From: Psychroserpens sp. Hel_I_66
Lineage (GTDB): Bacteria > Bacteroidota > Bacteroidia > Flavobacteriales > Flavobacteriaceae
NCBI RefSeq assembly: GCF_000799465.1
Contig: NZ_JUGU01000001.1
Span: 1,116,001 to 1,180,000, forward strand
Length of the DNA stretch: 64,000 bases
Reading direction: 5' to 3'
The translations under genes and the position numbers were made by a program. How positions within the stretch are numbered: the stretch's first letter is position 1; each line of letters begins with the position of its first letter. Under the pieces are notes generated by a model, which searched no databases, was not told the origin of the DNA, and worked only from the letters and a program-made list of their open reading frames with translations. Of this stretch, positions 52,633 to 62,397 are shown one piece after another.

Positions 52633-53463
52633 CTATGAATGTCTTTTATAAAAAGCATTAGAATGCTCCTTTAATCGAGATTGTAATTGTGTTCTAACCG
52701 TTGATACAATTTCTGGGTAGATCACTTGGCTCAACTCATCACAATAGATTTTTGCGATTTCTGTTGCCAAAACTAATGTGTTTTGAAAATTTTGCGTGAT
52801 GTATTTTAAAAAATAACCATTACCCTGAAAGGTATCGTTTACTAAAGCTGTCGATTTTATGTGCTCCGGAAATTTTATCTCACTCAAACGCTGTCTCCAT
52901 GACTCAATATCATTTCCAAATCTATTATTATCTATGTTTGATGTGCCCAAATTCCAAGTGGGCACTTCCCTATCCCAACGTTTCCAGTTATAACTGTGCA
53001 TATCGTAAACAATCACAACTCCAAATTTCTCTTCCAGTTTTGATATGAGTGCATGTGTAACCTTGTAAAAATTGGCGTGCTTCTCTAAACTCTTATTTTT
53101 ATGTTCTTCGGAAAGTGGCTTGTGCCACAGCTTCTTTCCCCAAGCTGTGGCAAAAACTGCATTTTCGGGATCTCTATTAAGGTCATATTCAAAACGGGAA
53201 TCACAACCAGCAATTACAATAGGATTTGAATGTACCATGTTTTTGGTTTCAGGATCCTCTTCATACCAACGCTCATATTGAGTATGTATACAATTATCCC
53301 ATAGCTCTTTTCTAAATTGATGTCCGTCATGTACAGCTGCACAGGCATAATGTACATAATCATCAATTTTAATGGTTAATGAATAGTCCTCAGCAACCGC
53401 ATGAAATTTCTCTTCTTTTTTTATTTTAGAAACGATATCTTCAATTGATAATTTTTGCATCAT
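52633..53463 (-). CDS. N-formylglutamate amidohydrolase-family enzyme
   Basis: A 276-residue member of the N-formylglutamate amidohydrolase family, which has the phosphorylase/hydrolase-like fold shared with zinc carboxypeptidases. I see AAVHDGHQFRKELWDN near the start, IVIAGCDSRFEYDLNRDPENA in the middle and VVIVYDMHSYNW with the conserved Asp-x-His-Ser. The usual reaction releases formate from N-formylglutamate in histidine breakdown, but no hut genes are here. The ATG follows directly after the stop of the TerB-like gene, and the DUF1704 gene begins 2 nt after this stop. Inference: it may hydrolyse an amide made by the operon's ligases. Confidence 0.8.
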   Translation of the reverse strand: MMQKLSIEDIVSKIKKEEKFHAVAEDYSLTIKIDDYVHYACAAVHDGHQFRKELWDNCIHTQYERWYEEDPETKNMVHSNPIVIAGCDSRFEYDLNRDPENAVFATAWGKKLWHKPLSEEHKNKSLEKHANFYKVTHALISKLEEKFGVVIVYDMHSYNWKRWDREVPTWNLGTSNIDNNRFGNDIESWRQRLSEIKFPEHIKSTALVNDTFQGNGYFLKYITQNFQNTLVLATEIAKIYCDELSQVIYPEIVSTVRTQLQSRLKEHSNAFYKRHS

Positions 53464-53793
53464 TTAGCTTAATATTTTCTTTAGTAAATTGTATGTTGCC
53501 AATTCCATTTGATCCATCTCTCCATCTGCAAACGCCATCAATTTAATATCTGCGAACAAATCGTCCAAATTGTTATTATAGGTGCTTTCATGCTTTACAC
53601 CATCAACAATTTTATTGAGACTTTGATAGTCGTTATCTGCATCAAACTCCTCTTTTATATGAAGATAAGTATCAATATCTACACGAGATAAGATATAATT
53701 ATGTTCTTTTTTTGTCTCTTCCAAATCAGAGTGTGCAACATAAAGTAAGGTGTATGCTACCAATTCCTGTTTTGTCCATTTATGTTTTTCCAT
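53464..53793 (-). CDS. small TerB-like helical protein
   Basis: A 109-residue all-helical protein starting EKHKWTKQELVAYTLLYVAHSD and ending AFADGEMDQMELATYNLLKKIL. The ADGEMDQMEL segment resembles the acidic metal-binding helix pair of TerB-like proteins, a weak assignment. The ATG at 53793 was chosen because it sits 2 nt after the rhodanese stop; a longer frame would overlap that gene. Its stop abuts the amidohydrolase start, so it is translated within the operon. Confidence 0.5.
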   Translation of the reverse strand: MEKHKWTKQELVAYTLLYVAHSDLEETKKEHNYILSRVDIDTYLHIKEEFDADNDYQSLNKIVDGVKHESTYNNNLDDLFADIKLMAFADGEMDQMELATYNLLKKILS

Positions 53794-53795
53794 AG

Positions 53796-54638
53796 TTATT
53801 GTTTTAAAGTACCATATTCTGTCCAAGAGCCATCGTAAACCGATAAATTGCCATAATCGCAAACGGTTGCTCCCAATGCTAAAATACATGCGGTTATTCC
53901 TGATCCGCAAGAAAAGGTTAAAGATTTATTATTGATGTTGTATTCATTAAAGATACGATTTAGATCTTCTCTTGTTCTTAAACAATGTCCATCAAATAAT
54001 CTGGTATAGGGCAAATTTTTTGAATTTGGTATAGTCCCGCTTCTCAATCCTTCCCTTGGTTCTGCTTCAAGACCATTAAATCTTGGCTCTGATCTAGCAT
54101 CGATTATCATACAGGATCTATCATCTATGAGTTGTAAGATATCATCAAAATAGCGCATATATTTAGGTTTATACTGCGCTATAAAATTTCCTGATTTAAT
54201 ATTTTCTTCGGAAATAGTCTCATGAACAGTTTTATAGCCCAAGCGTTTCCACTCTGGAAAACCTCCATCTAAAACTGCAACATTTTCAAAACCAAATGTC
54301 TTGAATAACCACCAAGCTCTTGCGCTTGAGTAAATCCCTTTAGTGTCGTAAATTATAATTTTAGAATCTGTATTGATTCCTAAATTTCTGGATTCCTTTT
54401 GAAATTGACTTTCCGAAGGAATAGTTGTTGGAAATTTTGCAGCGGAATCACTAAACTTTCCTTTTAAATCAAAATATCTCGTTTTTGGGATCCATTCTTC
54501 CGAAGAAAAAGAATGAGCATCTGAAACTTTTTTTATCGTCGCATCTAAAACTACAAGCCCTTCATTATCCAAATTCTCATTAAGCCATTTGGCTGAAACG
54601 AGATTTGAAATCGCATGCTGCGATCTTTCATTAAGCAT
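53796..54638 (-). CDS. rhodanese-type sulfurtransferase (thiosulfate/3-mercaptopyruvate)
   Basis: A 280-residue two-domain sulfurtransferase. The N-terminal inactive domain has LVVLDATIKKV and YDTKGIYSSARAWWLFKTFGFENVAVLDGGFPEW. The C-terminal active domain has DARSEPRFNG and the catalytic Cys244 in SCGSGITAC, the CG[ST]G[VI]T pattern of 3-mercaptopyruvate sulfurtransferases. The ATG at 54638 overlaps the preceding ATP-grasp gene by 8 nt; a longer start would overlap further. Its place between two GshB-like ligases hints at a thiol-related pathway. The true sulfur donor is not known. Confidence 0.88.
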   Translation of the reverse strand: MLNERSQHAISNLVSAKWLNENLDNEGLVVLDATIKKVSDAHSFSSEEWIPKTRYFDLKGKFSDSAAKFPTTIPSESQFQKESRNLGINTDSKIIIYDTKGIYSSARAWWLFKTFGFENVAVLDGGFPEWKRLGYKTVHETISEENIKSGNFIAQYKPKYMRYFDDILQLIDDRSCMIIDARSEPRFNGLEAEPREGLRSGTIPNSKNLPYTRLFDGHCLRTREDLNRIFNEYNINNKSLTFSCGSGITACILALGATVCDYGNLSVYDGSWTEYGTLKQ

Positions 54639-55668
54639 CTTGAACGGTTTTGCGCAATCTTGTACGCCTATCAAACGCTTGTAATTGATCTATGACCTTG
54701 CTCTCTAGAAAGTCAATAACACGTTCTTCAACTTTTAATTTGGTTTTATATACTTTGTTCATATATGTTATGCCTCCTGGAGACATGACGTTAACTTCTA
54801 CCAATTTGCCTCCAATGACATCAATGCCAACAAAATAAAGTCCGTCTTTTACCAATTTGGGTCCTATTTGTTTACAAAGCGCTTTTTCTTCTTTATTAAG
54901 TGTATGCTTTTGTATGGATCCTCCTGCTGATACATTTGATCGATGATCATCAGATCCTGGTACGCGTCTCATAGCGCCAACAGGTTCACCGTTTAACAGT
55001 AAAATTCTAATGTCTCCTTGATCTGCTCCTTCGATATAATCTTGAAGAATTACATAATTTGAACTCCCATCACTACCCGTAATATAAAAATCCAATAAGG
55101 ATTTAATATTGCTCATTGCAGATTTCTCAATCAAGATCACCCCAGAACCTCCAAAACCGTTTAATGGCTTTAAAATCATTTTATCTGCTTTGGAATCTTT
55201 AATCTGCTGCACCAAATACTCTTTATTTTTAGATACGTGTGTATTAGGTATAATATTACTGTGTGCATCACCAAAAGCTGCTGTATACAATTTGTTATTT
55301 GCTTCTCGCATACCTTGAAGGGAATTCACAATAAACACATCATCCTTTACCGAATCTAGAAAGTTTAGCATAATAGGATCTAATGGCGGATTTGCTCTAA
55401 AAAAAATAGCATCAAAACCAGCAAGTGGCAGCATTTCCTCCCTAAGTTTTGCCTTATTATAAAACGCCTTTAGTGTAGACGGAACTTTTTCCATACGATT
55501 GATGACCGTACAAAAAGCATTCGTCACACTATCTCTAATTGTTAAATTTGCTGGCGTACACATTGCAACACCATGATCACGTTTTACACATTCTTTAATT
55601 AAGGCTAAGCTTGTATCGTTTTCTGCATCGATTTGTTCCCAAGGGTACATTATAAAGCAAATATTCAT
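54631..55668 (-). CDS. GshB-like ATP-grasp ligase (first gene of the operon)
   Basis: A 345-residue glutathione synthetase-type ATP-grasp protein, clearly divergent from the paralogue at 49740-50780. Key segments are FFRANPPLDPIMLNFL, MILKPLNGFGGSGVILI, GDIRILLLNGEPVGAMRRVP and VGIDVIGGKLVEVNVMSPGGI. Both paralogues keep the ATP and Mg residues, so both should be active ligases with different substrates. It opens a minus-strand operon of six genes spanning about 5.9 kb. No convincing promoter was found in the 60 bp before the symporter gene, so transcription may begin farther upstream. Confidence 0.8.
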   Translation of the reverse strand: MNICFIMYPWEQIDAENDTSLALIKECVKRDHGVAMCTPANLTIRDSVTNAFCTVINRMEKVPSTLKAFYNKAKLREEMLPLAGFDAIFFRANPPLDPIMLNFLDSVKDDVFIVNSLQGMREANNKLYTAAFGDAHSNIIPNTHVSKNKEYLVQQIKDSKADKMILKPLNGFGGSGVILIEKSAMSNIKSLLDFYITGSDGSSNYVILQDYIEGADQGDIRILLLNGEPVGAMRRVPGSDDHRSNVSAGGSIQKHTLNKEEKALCKQIGPKLVKDGLYFVGIDVIGGKLVEVNVMSPGGITYMNKVYKTKLKVEERVIDFLESKVIDQLQAFDRRTRLRKTVQDA

Positions 55669-55728
55669 CTAATTTGTTTTTTGTTAGTGTTTTAAAGTTA
55701 AAAATTAATTCACAATTTTTAAAACTTG

Positions 55729-57174
55729 TTATGAATCTAAGTCAAATGTTTCTGACGGATTCTCGTGTTCATGATAATCTAACATGTTTTCACCATCTGC
55801 AATGATTGAACAAACTGTTGCGTCTCCAGTGACATTAACAACGGTTCTAAACATATCTAAAATTCTATCTACTGGAAAAATTATGGCTATCCAAGCTGGA
55901 TTTAATCCTACAGAATCCAAAACAATAATTAACATTACCAAACCAGCACTTGGCACAGCTGCTGAACCAATAGAGGCTAAAGTTGCTGTTAAAACCACAG
56001 TAATTTGTTGCCCTACCGTCAAATCTATCATATGCATTTGAGCCAAAAATATAACTGCGACTGCTTGATACAAACTTGTACCATCCATATTAACCGTTGC
56101 TCCAATTGGCAATACAAAACTGCTTATTTTTTTATTGACACCAAGATTTTGCTCTACACATTCCATTGTAACAGGTAATGTTGCTGCACTACTTGATGTA
56201 GAAAAAGCTAATGTTTGTGCAGGACTCATCGCTTTAAAAAACCCTTTGTATGGAATTTTCTTTACAAAAAGTTTCAAAATTACCGGATAGATAATAAAAA
56301 TCATCATTAATAATCCTGCCAATACTGTTAAAGAATACCAGCTTAAGCCTTTGAAAATCTCAACAACCTTCCCTATATCATCACCTGCCATTTTTGATAC
56401 GACGCCAGCTAATAAAGCAAACACAAAAAATGGAGCAGCCTGCATGACAATATCAACCATTTTTAAGAACACTTCATTTATACCATCAACGAGATTTAAA
56501 ACGGGTCTAGCTTTTTCCGTAGGAACAAAAAGAAGGCAAACGCCAAAGAATACCGCAAAAAATATAATTTGGAGCATTAACCCGTTATTTGAAAGCGAAT
56601 AGAAAAAATTACTTGGCACGATATCTACCAAAGGTTGCAATGGCGTGGTCTCTTTCTTGCTTTTCACAGTTTCCATTTTATCGTCAACAGCAGCTTCTCT
56701 GAGCTCACTTTTTGATAATTCTGAAATTTCCTGAGCACGTTCAAAAAATTCTGGATCTTGTAAATAGTTAACACCGTCCTTTATTTCGTAACCTTGGGAG
56801 TCTGCCCAAATCTCATAACTGATACGGTTATCTATCCTACTTTGCTCATCGATTAATTTTCCTGGACCAGCAACATTTACTAGCAACAATCCCAAAGAAA
56901 TCGCCATAATGGTAGTAATCAAATAAATACCTAGCGTCTTGCCTCCCATTCTTCCGAGACTTTTTGGATCTCCAATATTTGCAACACCACTAATGATAGA
57001 AAACAACACCAAGGGAACAGCTATTAGTTTTAAAAGATTGATAAAAATCGTACCGAAAGGATCAATCCAATCAATCGTGAATTCACTCCATCCCAATGAG
57101 CTTGATAACAACGCCCAAATGATACCGAGTACCATTCCTATTATAATTTTCCAGTGTAGTGCTAGTTTTTTCAT
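55729..57174 (-). CDS. dicarboxylate/amino acid:cation symporter (DAACS/SLC1 family)
   Basis: A 481-residue sodium- or proton-coupled symporter of the GltP/SLC1 family. Eight TM segments and two re-entrant loops are expected. The signatures are FSTSSSAATLPVTMEC (HP1), GATVNMDGTSLY (TM7, the NMDGT motif) and IGSAAVPSAGLVML (HP2). An unusually long, charged loop sits at about 130-185 (ISELSKSELREAAVDDK), which is common in Bacteroidota members. Substrates are likely glutamate, aspartate or C4-dicarboxylates. It is on the same strand as the ATP-grasp operon, 60 bp upstream of it. Confidence 0.9.
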   Translation of the reverse strand: MKKLALHWKIIIGMVLGIIWALLSSSLGWSEFTIDWIDPFGTIFINLLKLIAVPLVLFSIISGVANIGDPKSLGRMGGKTLGIYLITTIMAISLGLLLVNVAGPGKLIDEQSRIDNRISYEIWADSQGYEIKDGVNYLQDPEFFERAQEISELSKSELREAAVDDKMETVKSKKETTPLQPLVDIVPSNFFYSLSNNGLMLQIIFFAVFFGVCLLFVPTEKARPVLNLVDGINEVFLKMVDIVMQAAPFFVFALLAGVVSKMAGDDIGKVVEIFKGLSWYSLTVLAGLLMMIFIIYPVILKLFVKKIPYKGFFKAMSPAQTLAFSTSSSAATLPVTMECVEQNLGVNKKISSFVLPIGATVNMDGTSLYQAVAVIFLAQMHMIDLTVGQQITVVLTATLASIGSAAVPSAGLVMLIIVLDSVGLNPAWIAIIFPVDRILDMFRTVVNVTGDATVCSIIADGENMLDYHEHENPSETFDLDS

Positions 57175-57227
57175 AAGCTATTGCTTTCCGTAGAGATGTT
57201 TCCGAAGAAACATTTATTTATTTACTA

Positions 57228-58289
57228 TTATTTATACATTTTATTTAGAAGAAAAAAGTCTGCAATCACCAACGCAGCCATAGCTTCAACAATTGGGATC
57301 GCTCTAGGCACAACGCAAGGATCGTGACGACCTTTGCCCTGCATTTCAACAATTTCTCCTCCACTATTTAAAGCATCTTGTTTTTGAATTACCGTTGCTA
57401 CTGGTTTAAAAGCGACCCTAAAATAAATATCCATACCATTACTGATACCTCCTTGGATACCTCCCGAAAGGTTTGTTTTAGTTGTACCATCTTCATTAAA
57501 CAAATCGTTGTGATCTGTACCTTTCATTCGTGCGCCACAAAATCCGCTTCCGTATTCAAACCCTTTCACCGCATTTATGGAGAGCATGGCTTTTCCTAAC
57601 TCTGCGTGCAATTTATCAAATACAGGTTCGCCCAAACCAATGGGTACATTTTGTAGTACACAGGTAATCGTACCACCAATGGTATCGCCTTCTTTTTTGA
57701 TGGTTTTAATTTTTTCAATCATCTGTTTTGCAGTGGCTTCATCTGGGCAACGTACAGCATTACTTTCAGTCTTTGAAAAATCAAGATCCTGGTAGGGTTT
57801 CTCTAAAAAGAGATCACCAACAGAAGATGTGTAGGCATTTATTTTCACTTCGGAAATGAGCTGTTTTGCAATAGCTCCAGCTACTACTCTACATGCAGTC
57901 TCTCTTGCAGAACTTCGTCCACCACCGCGATAATCACGCACACCATATTTTTTTTCATAAGTATAATCTGCGTGACTAGGTCTATAGATATCTTTGATAT
58001 GCGAATAATCCTTTGATTTTTGGTTGGTGTTTTTAATAACAAAACCGATTGGAGTTCCTGTGGTTTGGCCTTCAAAAATTCCTGAAAGAAACTCAACAGC
58101 ATCAGGCTCCTTACGTTGTGTAACTATTTTTGACTGGCCAGGTTTGCGACGGTCCATTTCGTTTTGGATAGCGTCAAAATCCAGCTTGATTCCTGGAGGA
58201 CAACCATCTATAATACCACCAATTGCTGTGCCATGCGACTCACCAAAAGTGGTTAATTTGAAAATATTTCCGAAGGAATTTCCTGCCAT
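57228..58289 (-). CDS. aroC: chorismate synthase
   Basis: A 353-residue FMN-dependent enzyme that forms chorismate from EPSP, the last common step of the shikimate pathway. The signature [19 protein letters not shown] is at the start, followed by [40 protein letters not shown] and [20 protein letters not shown] near the end. The length is standard. It is divergent from the LpxH-like gene and separated by 53 bp from the symporter gene downstream; a TTCCGAAG word lies in each of the flanking gaps. Confidence 0.96.
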   Translation of the reverse strand: MAGNSFGNIFKLTTFGESHGTAIGGIIDGCPPGIKLDFDAIQNEMDRRKPGQSKIVTQRKEPDAVEFLSGIFEGQTTGTPIGFVIKNTNQKSKDYSHIKDIYRPSHADYTYEKKYGVRDYRGGGRSSARETACRVVAGAIAKQLISEVKINAYTSSVGDLFLEKPYQDLDFSKTESNAVRCPDEATAKQMIEKIKTIKKEGDTIGGTITCVLQNVPIGLGEPVFDKLHAELGKAMLSINAVKGFEYGSGFCGARMKGTDHNDLFNEDGTTKTNLSGGIQGGISNGMDIYFRVAFKPVATVIQKQDALNSGGEIVEMQGKGRHDPCVVPRAIPIVEAMAALVIADFFLLNKMYK

Positions 58290-58477
58290 AAACTAAGATT
58301 TTACGCTAATGTACTTGTAAAAATAGAGAAACAAAAACAGAAATCCATAAAGCATAGGATTTGAAACCATAAATCTCATAACAATTGCTTAACAATTTGC
58401 TGATTGTTTGTTAATTAAGAAAATTTCCGAAGTAAAAAACATATTAATTTCTTTGCTACCTAAACTATGTAGTCCAA

Positions 58478-59335
58478 TTGAAATCTAAGCGCAAAGTAGA
58501 AGTTGTTGTTATTTCAGACGTGCATCTTGGCACTTATGGCTGTCACGCCAAACAACTACTCACTTATCTTAATAGTATAGCTCCAAAAAAATTAATTTTA
58601 AATGGCGATATTATTGATATTTGGCAGTTTAAGAAAAGCTACTTCCCTAAATCCCATTTGAGAGTTATCAAAAAAATCATGGATATGGCTGCTAATGGTG
58701 TTGAAATCATCTACATTACTGGAAATCACGACGAAATGCTTAGGAAATTTAGCGACACTACCATTGGTAATATCTCTGTTGTTGACAAAGTTGTTTTAGA
58801 AATAGATGGGAAAAGGGCTTGGATTTTTCATGGAGATGTTTTTGATGTATCCATCCAAAATGCTAAATGGCTAGCAAAATTAGGTGGTTATGGCTATGAC
58901 CTTTTAATTTTACTTAACCGTTTTGTGAATTGGTGGCTGGAACGAATGGGAAGGGAAAAATACTCGCTATCCAAAAAAATCAAAAATAGCGTCAAAGGAG
59001 CTATTAAATATATTAATGATTTTGAGAAAGTTGCGACAGATCTTGCCATCGAAAAAGGGTACGATTTTGTGATTTGTGGACATATACATCAACCAAAGAT
59101 GACGACAGTAGAAAACAAATATGGCTCTACTACCTATCTAAATTCTGGAGATTGGATTGAGAATTTTACAGCTTTAGAATACCAATTCAAACGCTGGAAA
59201 CTTTACAATTACGATCAAGATAAACTACGCGCCTTCTATGCAGATCAAGATATAAAAGATATGGAGGTCAAAGACCTAATTGCTGCTATAACCGTAATCG
59301 AGCAAAAGAAAAAAAAGTCTAAATCATTAAATTAG
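58478..59335 (+). CDS. LpxH-like UDP-2,3-diacylglucosamine diphosphatase
   Basis: A 285-residue calcineurin-like metallophosphoesterase. Metal motifs are present in order: SDVHLG, NGDIIDIW, TGNHDE, FHGDVFD and CGHIHQP. The family, called LpxH-like or UDP-2,3-diacylglucosamine diphosphatase-like, hydrolyses the lipid A precursor at the membrane surface. The start is TTG at 58478 because no in-frame ATG exists nearby. It overlaps the end of the convergent FAD/Fe-S dehydrogenase gene by 9 bp. A bacterium with Gram-negative lipid A needs such an activity, but a paralogue may be the main one. Confidence 0.85.
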   Translation: MKSKRKVEVVVISDVHLGTYGCHAKQLLTYLNSIAPKKLILNGDIIDIWQFKKSYFPKSHLRVIKKIMDMAANGVEIIYITGNHDEMLRKFSDTTIGNISVVDKVVLEIDGKRAWIFHGDVFDVSIQNAKWLAKLGGYGYDLLILLNRFVNWWLERMGREKYSLSKKIKNSVKGAIKYINDFEKVATDLAIEKGYDFVICGHIHQPKMTTVENKYGSTTYLNSGDWIENFTALEYQFKRWKLYNYDQDKLRAFYADQDIKDMEVKDLIAAITVIEQKKKKSKSLN

Positions 59336-62269
59336 AGCTCGTCTAAGTATGGTTATTGGATGTAATGCTTCACGTGAGGTACCATCTTTAATTTGATGCC
59401 TGCAACTTGTCCCGTTTGCAGAAATTTGAACATCATCATGTGCGCTTCTAATTGCTGGAAATAATGTTTGCTCGCCAATTTGCATGCTCACCTCATAATG
59501 TTCTTTTTCATAACCAAAACTACCAGCCATACCACAACAACCGCTTGGTATTATCGTTACTTTATAATTTTTAGGAAGATTCAATACCGCAAAGCTTGAC
59601 GATTGGTTCGCCAAAGCCTTTTGATGGCAATGTCCATGAAATTTGATTGTTTTTTCTGCGGAAGTAAATTGCTCTGGCTTGATATTACCCAGTTTTATTT
59701 CATTTTCTATAAATTCTTCTATCAAAAAGGTATGAGCTGCGATTTTTTCTGCGGAAGATTTATTATCTGCCAACCTCAAATATTCATCTTTAAACGTCAA
59801 AATTGCTGAAGGCTCAATACCTATCAAAGGCTTGTCTTCTGAAATGAGACCCTCAAAAGCCGATACATTCTCGTTTGCAAAATGTTTAGCTTTTTCCAAT
59901 AGCCCTTTTGATAAAAATGAACGACCAGATTCCGAATGGGTGATTAAGTTCACCTTATAATTTAAAGCCTTTAAAAGCTCTAATGCGTCAACACCAATCG
60001 AAGTATCCAAATGATTGGTAAACTCATCGTTGAACAAATACAATTCTTTTATATAATCATCTGTATCTAATTTATTTTTAGACGATTGAAACACTTTATC
60101 TAAACTTTTATTTGAAATTAAAGGCAAGCTTCTTTGTTTCGCTATTCCGAAGGTATTTTTCAAGAAAGCAGACGAGACACTATTAGAAAACAGAAAGTTT
60201 GTGAGTTTAGGAATTTTACTTCCGAAGCTATTTAAACTATTATTATAAGCAAACAATTTAGTACGCCAAGAAACACCATTCGTCTTTTGGTATTGGTACT
60301 GAAATTCTGCCTTTAAACTCGCTACATCCACACTACTTGGGCATTCAGTTGCGCAAGCCTTGCAACTAAGGCATAAATCAAAAACCTGCTTTAATTCTTC
60401 GTGATCAAATTTATTTGGCTTAGTCGATGTTGTCAAAAATTCACGCAGCGCATTGGCTCTCGCTCTTGTGGTATCCTTTTCGTTTCTGGTTGCGCGATAG
60501 CTTGGGCACATTGTACCACCAAACTCTGGCAACTTCCTGCAATCACCAGAACCATTGCATTTTTCGGCTTCCCGAAGAATACCCAAAGAGGATGAAAAAT
60601 CTAAAAGCGTCTTTACCTCAGGCTCCACTCTATCTGGCTGATAGCGTAGCGATTTATCCATTGGATAAGCATCTACAATTTTGCCAGGATTAAATATGTT
60701 TTGTGGGTCAAATTTAGATTTTATCCGTTTCAGAATTTCGTAATTATCATCTCCAATCATCATGGGAATGAACTCTGCGCGCACAATGCCATCACCATGC
60801 TCACCGCTCATCGACCCGTTATAGTGTTTTACCAAATGCGCCACATCTGTAGTTATCTTTCGAAACAAAATAACGTCTGCTTTCTTTTTTAAATTCAAAA
60901 TTGGTCTTAAATGCAGCTCTCCAGCTCCAGCGTGCGCATAGTACACTGGTTTTTGATTGTAGGTTTCCATCAAGTTTGAAAAATCCTTTATATAACCTGA
61001 CAAATCACTTAAAGCGACTGCAGTATCCTCGATGCAAGCAGCAGTTTTTTCATCACCAATCATGTTTCCCAATAAACCCAAACCAGCTTTTCGCAACTCG
61101 TTAGCTTTATCAATATCATCACCAACAAGTAATGGATACGCATAGCTTAGATTTGAGATCTGTAAGTCTGTTTGGAGATTTTTAGCTTGTTTTTGCAAAT
61201 CCTCTTTTTCATTGGATTTGAGTTCACAAATCAATATTGCCTTAGGATCTCCTTGTATAAATTGCCTGTTCTTTTCTTGGTTTTTGTTATGCTTTGTTAG
61301 GTCCAAAATGGTTTTATCTATCATTTCACAAGCATATAAATCATGCTTCATCGTAAACGCGACCGCATTCATACAGTTATCTATACTGCTGAAATGTGCT
61401 ACAACCATCACACTTTCCACAGGAGGCAAATCGTCTAGCTGTAACGTAATTTGAGTCGTTAACGCTAGTGTTCCCTCACTACCTGTAAGTAGTTTACACA
61501 TATTAAATTCCGTTTTTTCTTCGGAAAATATGCTGGTTTTAATTAATTCGTCAATAGCGTAACCTGTGTTTCTGCGGTGTATTTCAGGTTTTGGGAAATT
61601 TGATATTATTTGTTGCTGGACGCTTTCCGGAGACAATTCAGAAAAAATACTTCTGTAGATTTCCCCTTCTAAATTATCGAGTTTTGTTTTATGCTGAAAT
61701 TCTTCCGAAGACAAATTTTTAAAAACCACTTCACTTCCATCGCTCAAAATGGCTCGAAGTTCTAAAACTTTGTCCCTAGTAACGCCATATTTTATGGATG
61801 TGGTACCTGATGAATTATTTCCAACCATACCTCCAATCATACATCTATTTGAGGTTGATGTATTTGGCCCAAAAAATAAATTGAATGGTTTTAAGTAATT
61901 ATTGAGTTCATCTCTTACGACTCCTGGTTGCACTGTGACCGTTTTCGAAACCTCATTGACATCTAATATTTTTGTAAAATATTTGGAGACGTCAACAACG
62001 ATCCCTTCACCAACACATTGTCCTGCTAACGATGTTCCCGCTGCACGAGGAATCAACGATGTTTCGTACTCTTTTGAGAACGCTATTAATTGTTTTAAAT
62101 CACTTTTTGTTTTAGGAATCGCGACCGCTAAAGGCATCATGCGATACACTGAAGCATCTGTCGCATACAACGTTTTCATTAAATCATCATAATATAACTC
62201 GCCTTCTATATTTAGTTTTAAATCACGAAGTCCAGATCCTGTATTATTTTCCATGTTGAATGAGTTCAT
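59327..62269 (-). CDS. YdiJ-like FAD/Fe-S D-2-hydroxyacid dehydrogenase
   Basis: A 980-residue fusion. The N-terminal FAD domain (about 1-270) has RAAGTSLAGQCVGEGIVVDVS and MVGNNSSGTTSIKYG. An FAD-oxidase C-terminal domain (about 270-560) has YYAHAGAGELHLRP and SGEHGDGIVRAEF. Two 4Fe-4S-type clusters follow (CNGSGDCRKL...GTMCPS near 590-610, CLSCKACATECPSSVD near 650-665), then a heterodisulfide-reductase-type Cys-rich domain with HGHCHQKAL and PSGCCGMAGSFGYE. The layout is that of YdiJ, a D-2-hydroxyglutarate or D-lactate dehydrogenase. The first ATG is used; a second Met five residues later is possible. Confidence 0.88.
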   Translation of the reverse strand: MNSFNMENNTGSGLRDLKLNIEGELYYDDLMKTLYATDASVYRMMPLAVAIPKTKSDLKQLIAFSKEYETSLIPRAAGTSLAGQCVGEGIVVDVSKYFTKILDVNEVSKTVTVQPGVVRDELNNYLKPFNLFFGPNTSTSNRCMIGGMVGNNSSGTTSIKYGVTRDKVLELRAILSDGSEVVFKNLSSEEFQHKTKLDNLEGEIYRSIFSELSPESVQQQIISNFPKPEIHRRNTGYAIDELIKTSIFSEEKTEFNMCKLLTGSEGTLALTTQITLQLDDLPPVESVMVVAHFSSIDNCMNAVAFTMKHDLYACEMIDKTILDLTKHNKNQEKNRQFIQGDPKAILICELKSNEKEDLQKQAKNLQTDLQISNLSYAYPLLVGDDIDKANELRKAGLGLLGNMIGDEKTAACIEDTAVALSDLSGYIKDFSNLMETYNQKPVYYAHAGAGELHLRPILNLKKKADVILFRKITTDVAHLVKHYNGSMSGEHGDGIVRAEFIPMMIGDDNYEILKRIKSKFDPQNIFNPGKIVDAYPMDKSLRYQPDRVEPEVKTLLDFSSSLGILREAEKCNGSGDCRKLPEFGGTMCPSYRATRNEKDTTRARANALREFLTTSTKPNKFDHEELKQVFDLCLSCKACATECPSSVDVASLKAEFQYQYQKTNGVSWRTKLFAYNNSLNSFGSKIPKLTNFLFSNSVSSAFLKNTFGIAKQRSLPLISNKSLDKVFQSSKNKLDTDDYIKELYLFNDEFTNHLDTSIGVDALELLKALNYKVNLITHSESGRSFLSKGLLEKAKHFANENVSAFEGLISEDKPLIGIEPSAILTFKDEYLRLADNKSSAEKIAAHTFLIEEFIENEIKLGNIKPEQFTSAEKTIKFHGHCHQKALANQSSSFAVLNLPKNYKVTIIPSGCCGMAGSFGYEKEHYEVSMQIGEQTLFPAIRSAHDDVQISANGTSCRHQIKDGTSREALHPITILRRALI

Positions 62270-62330
62270 AATTTGATTAATAACGCCACAAATTTTTCTT
62301 AAAATTATAATTTCGTATTCAATTTTAACA

Positions 62331-62338
62331 TAGTTTTG
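62331..62338 (+). promoter_or_regulatory. putative promoter -7 element
   Basis: TAGTTTTG matches TAnnTTTG, about 60 nt before the ATG of the barrel-protein gene. The upstream TTTC at 62311-62314 is a poor -33 box with a 16-nt spacer. Confidence 0.35.
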
Positions 62339-62397
62339 TCGTTATAATTTTTACAGCTTATAGGCTGTAATATAACTTAAATTTAAAATTCTAAATT

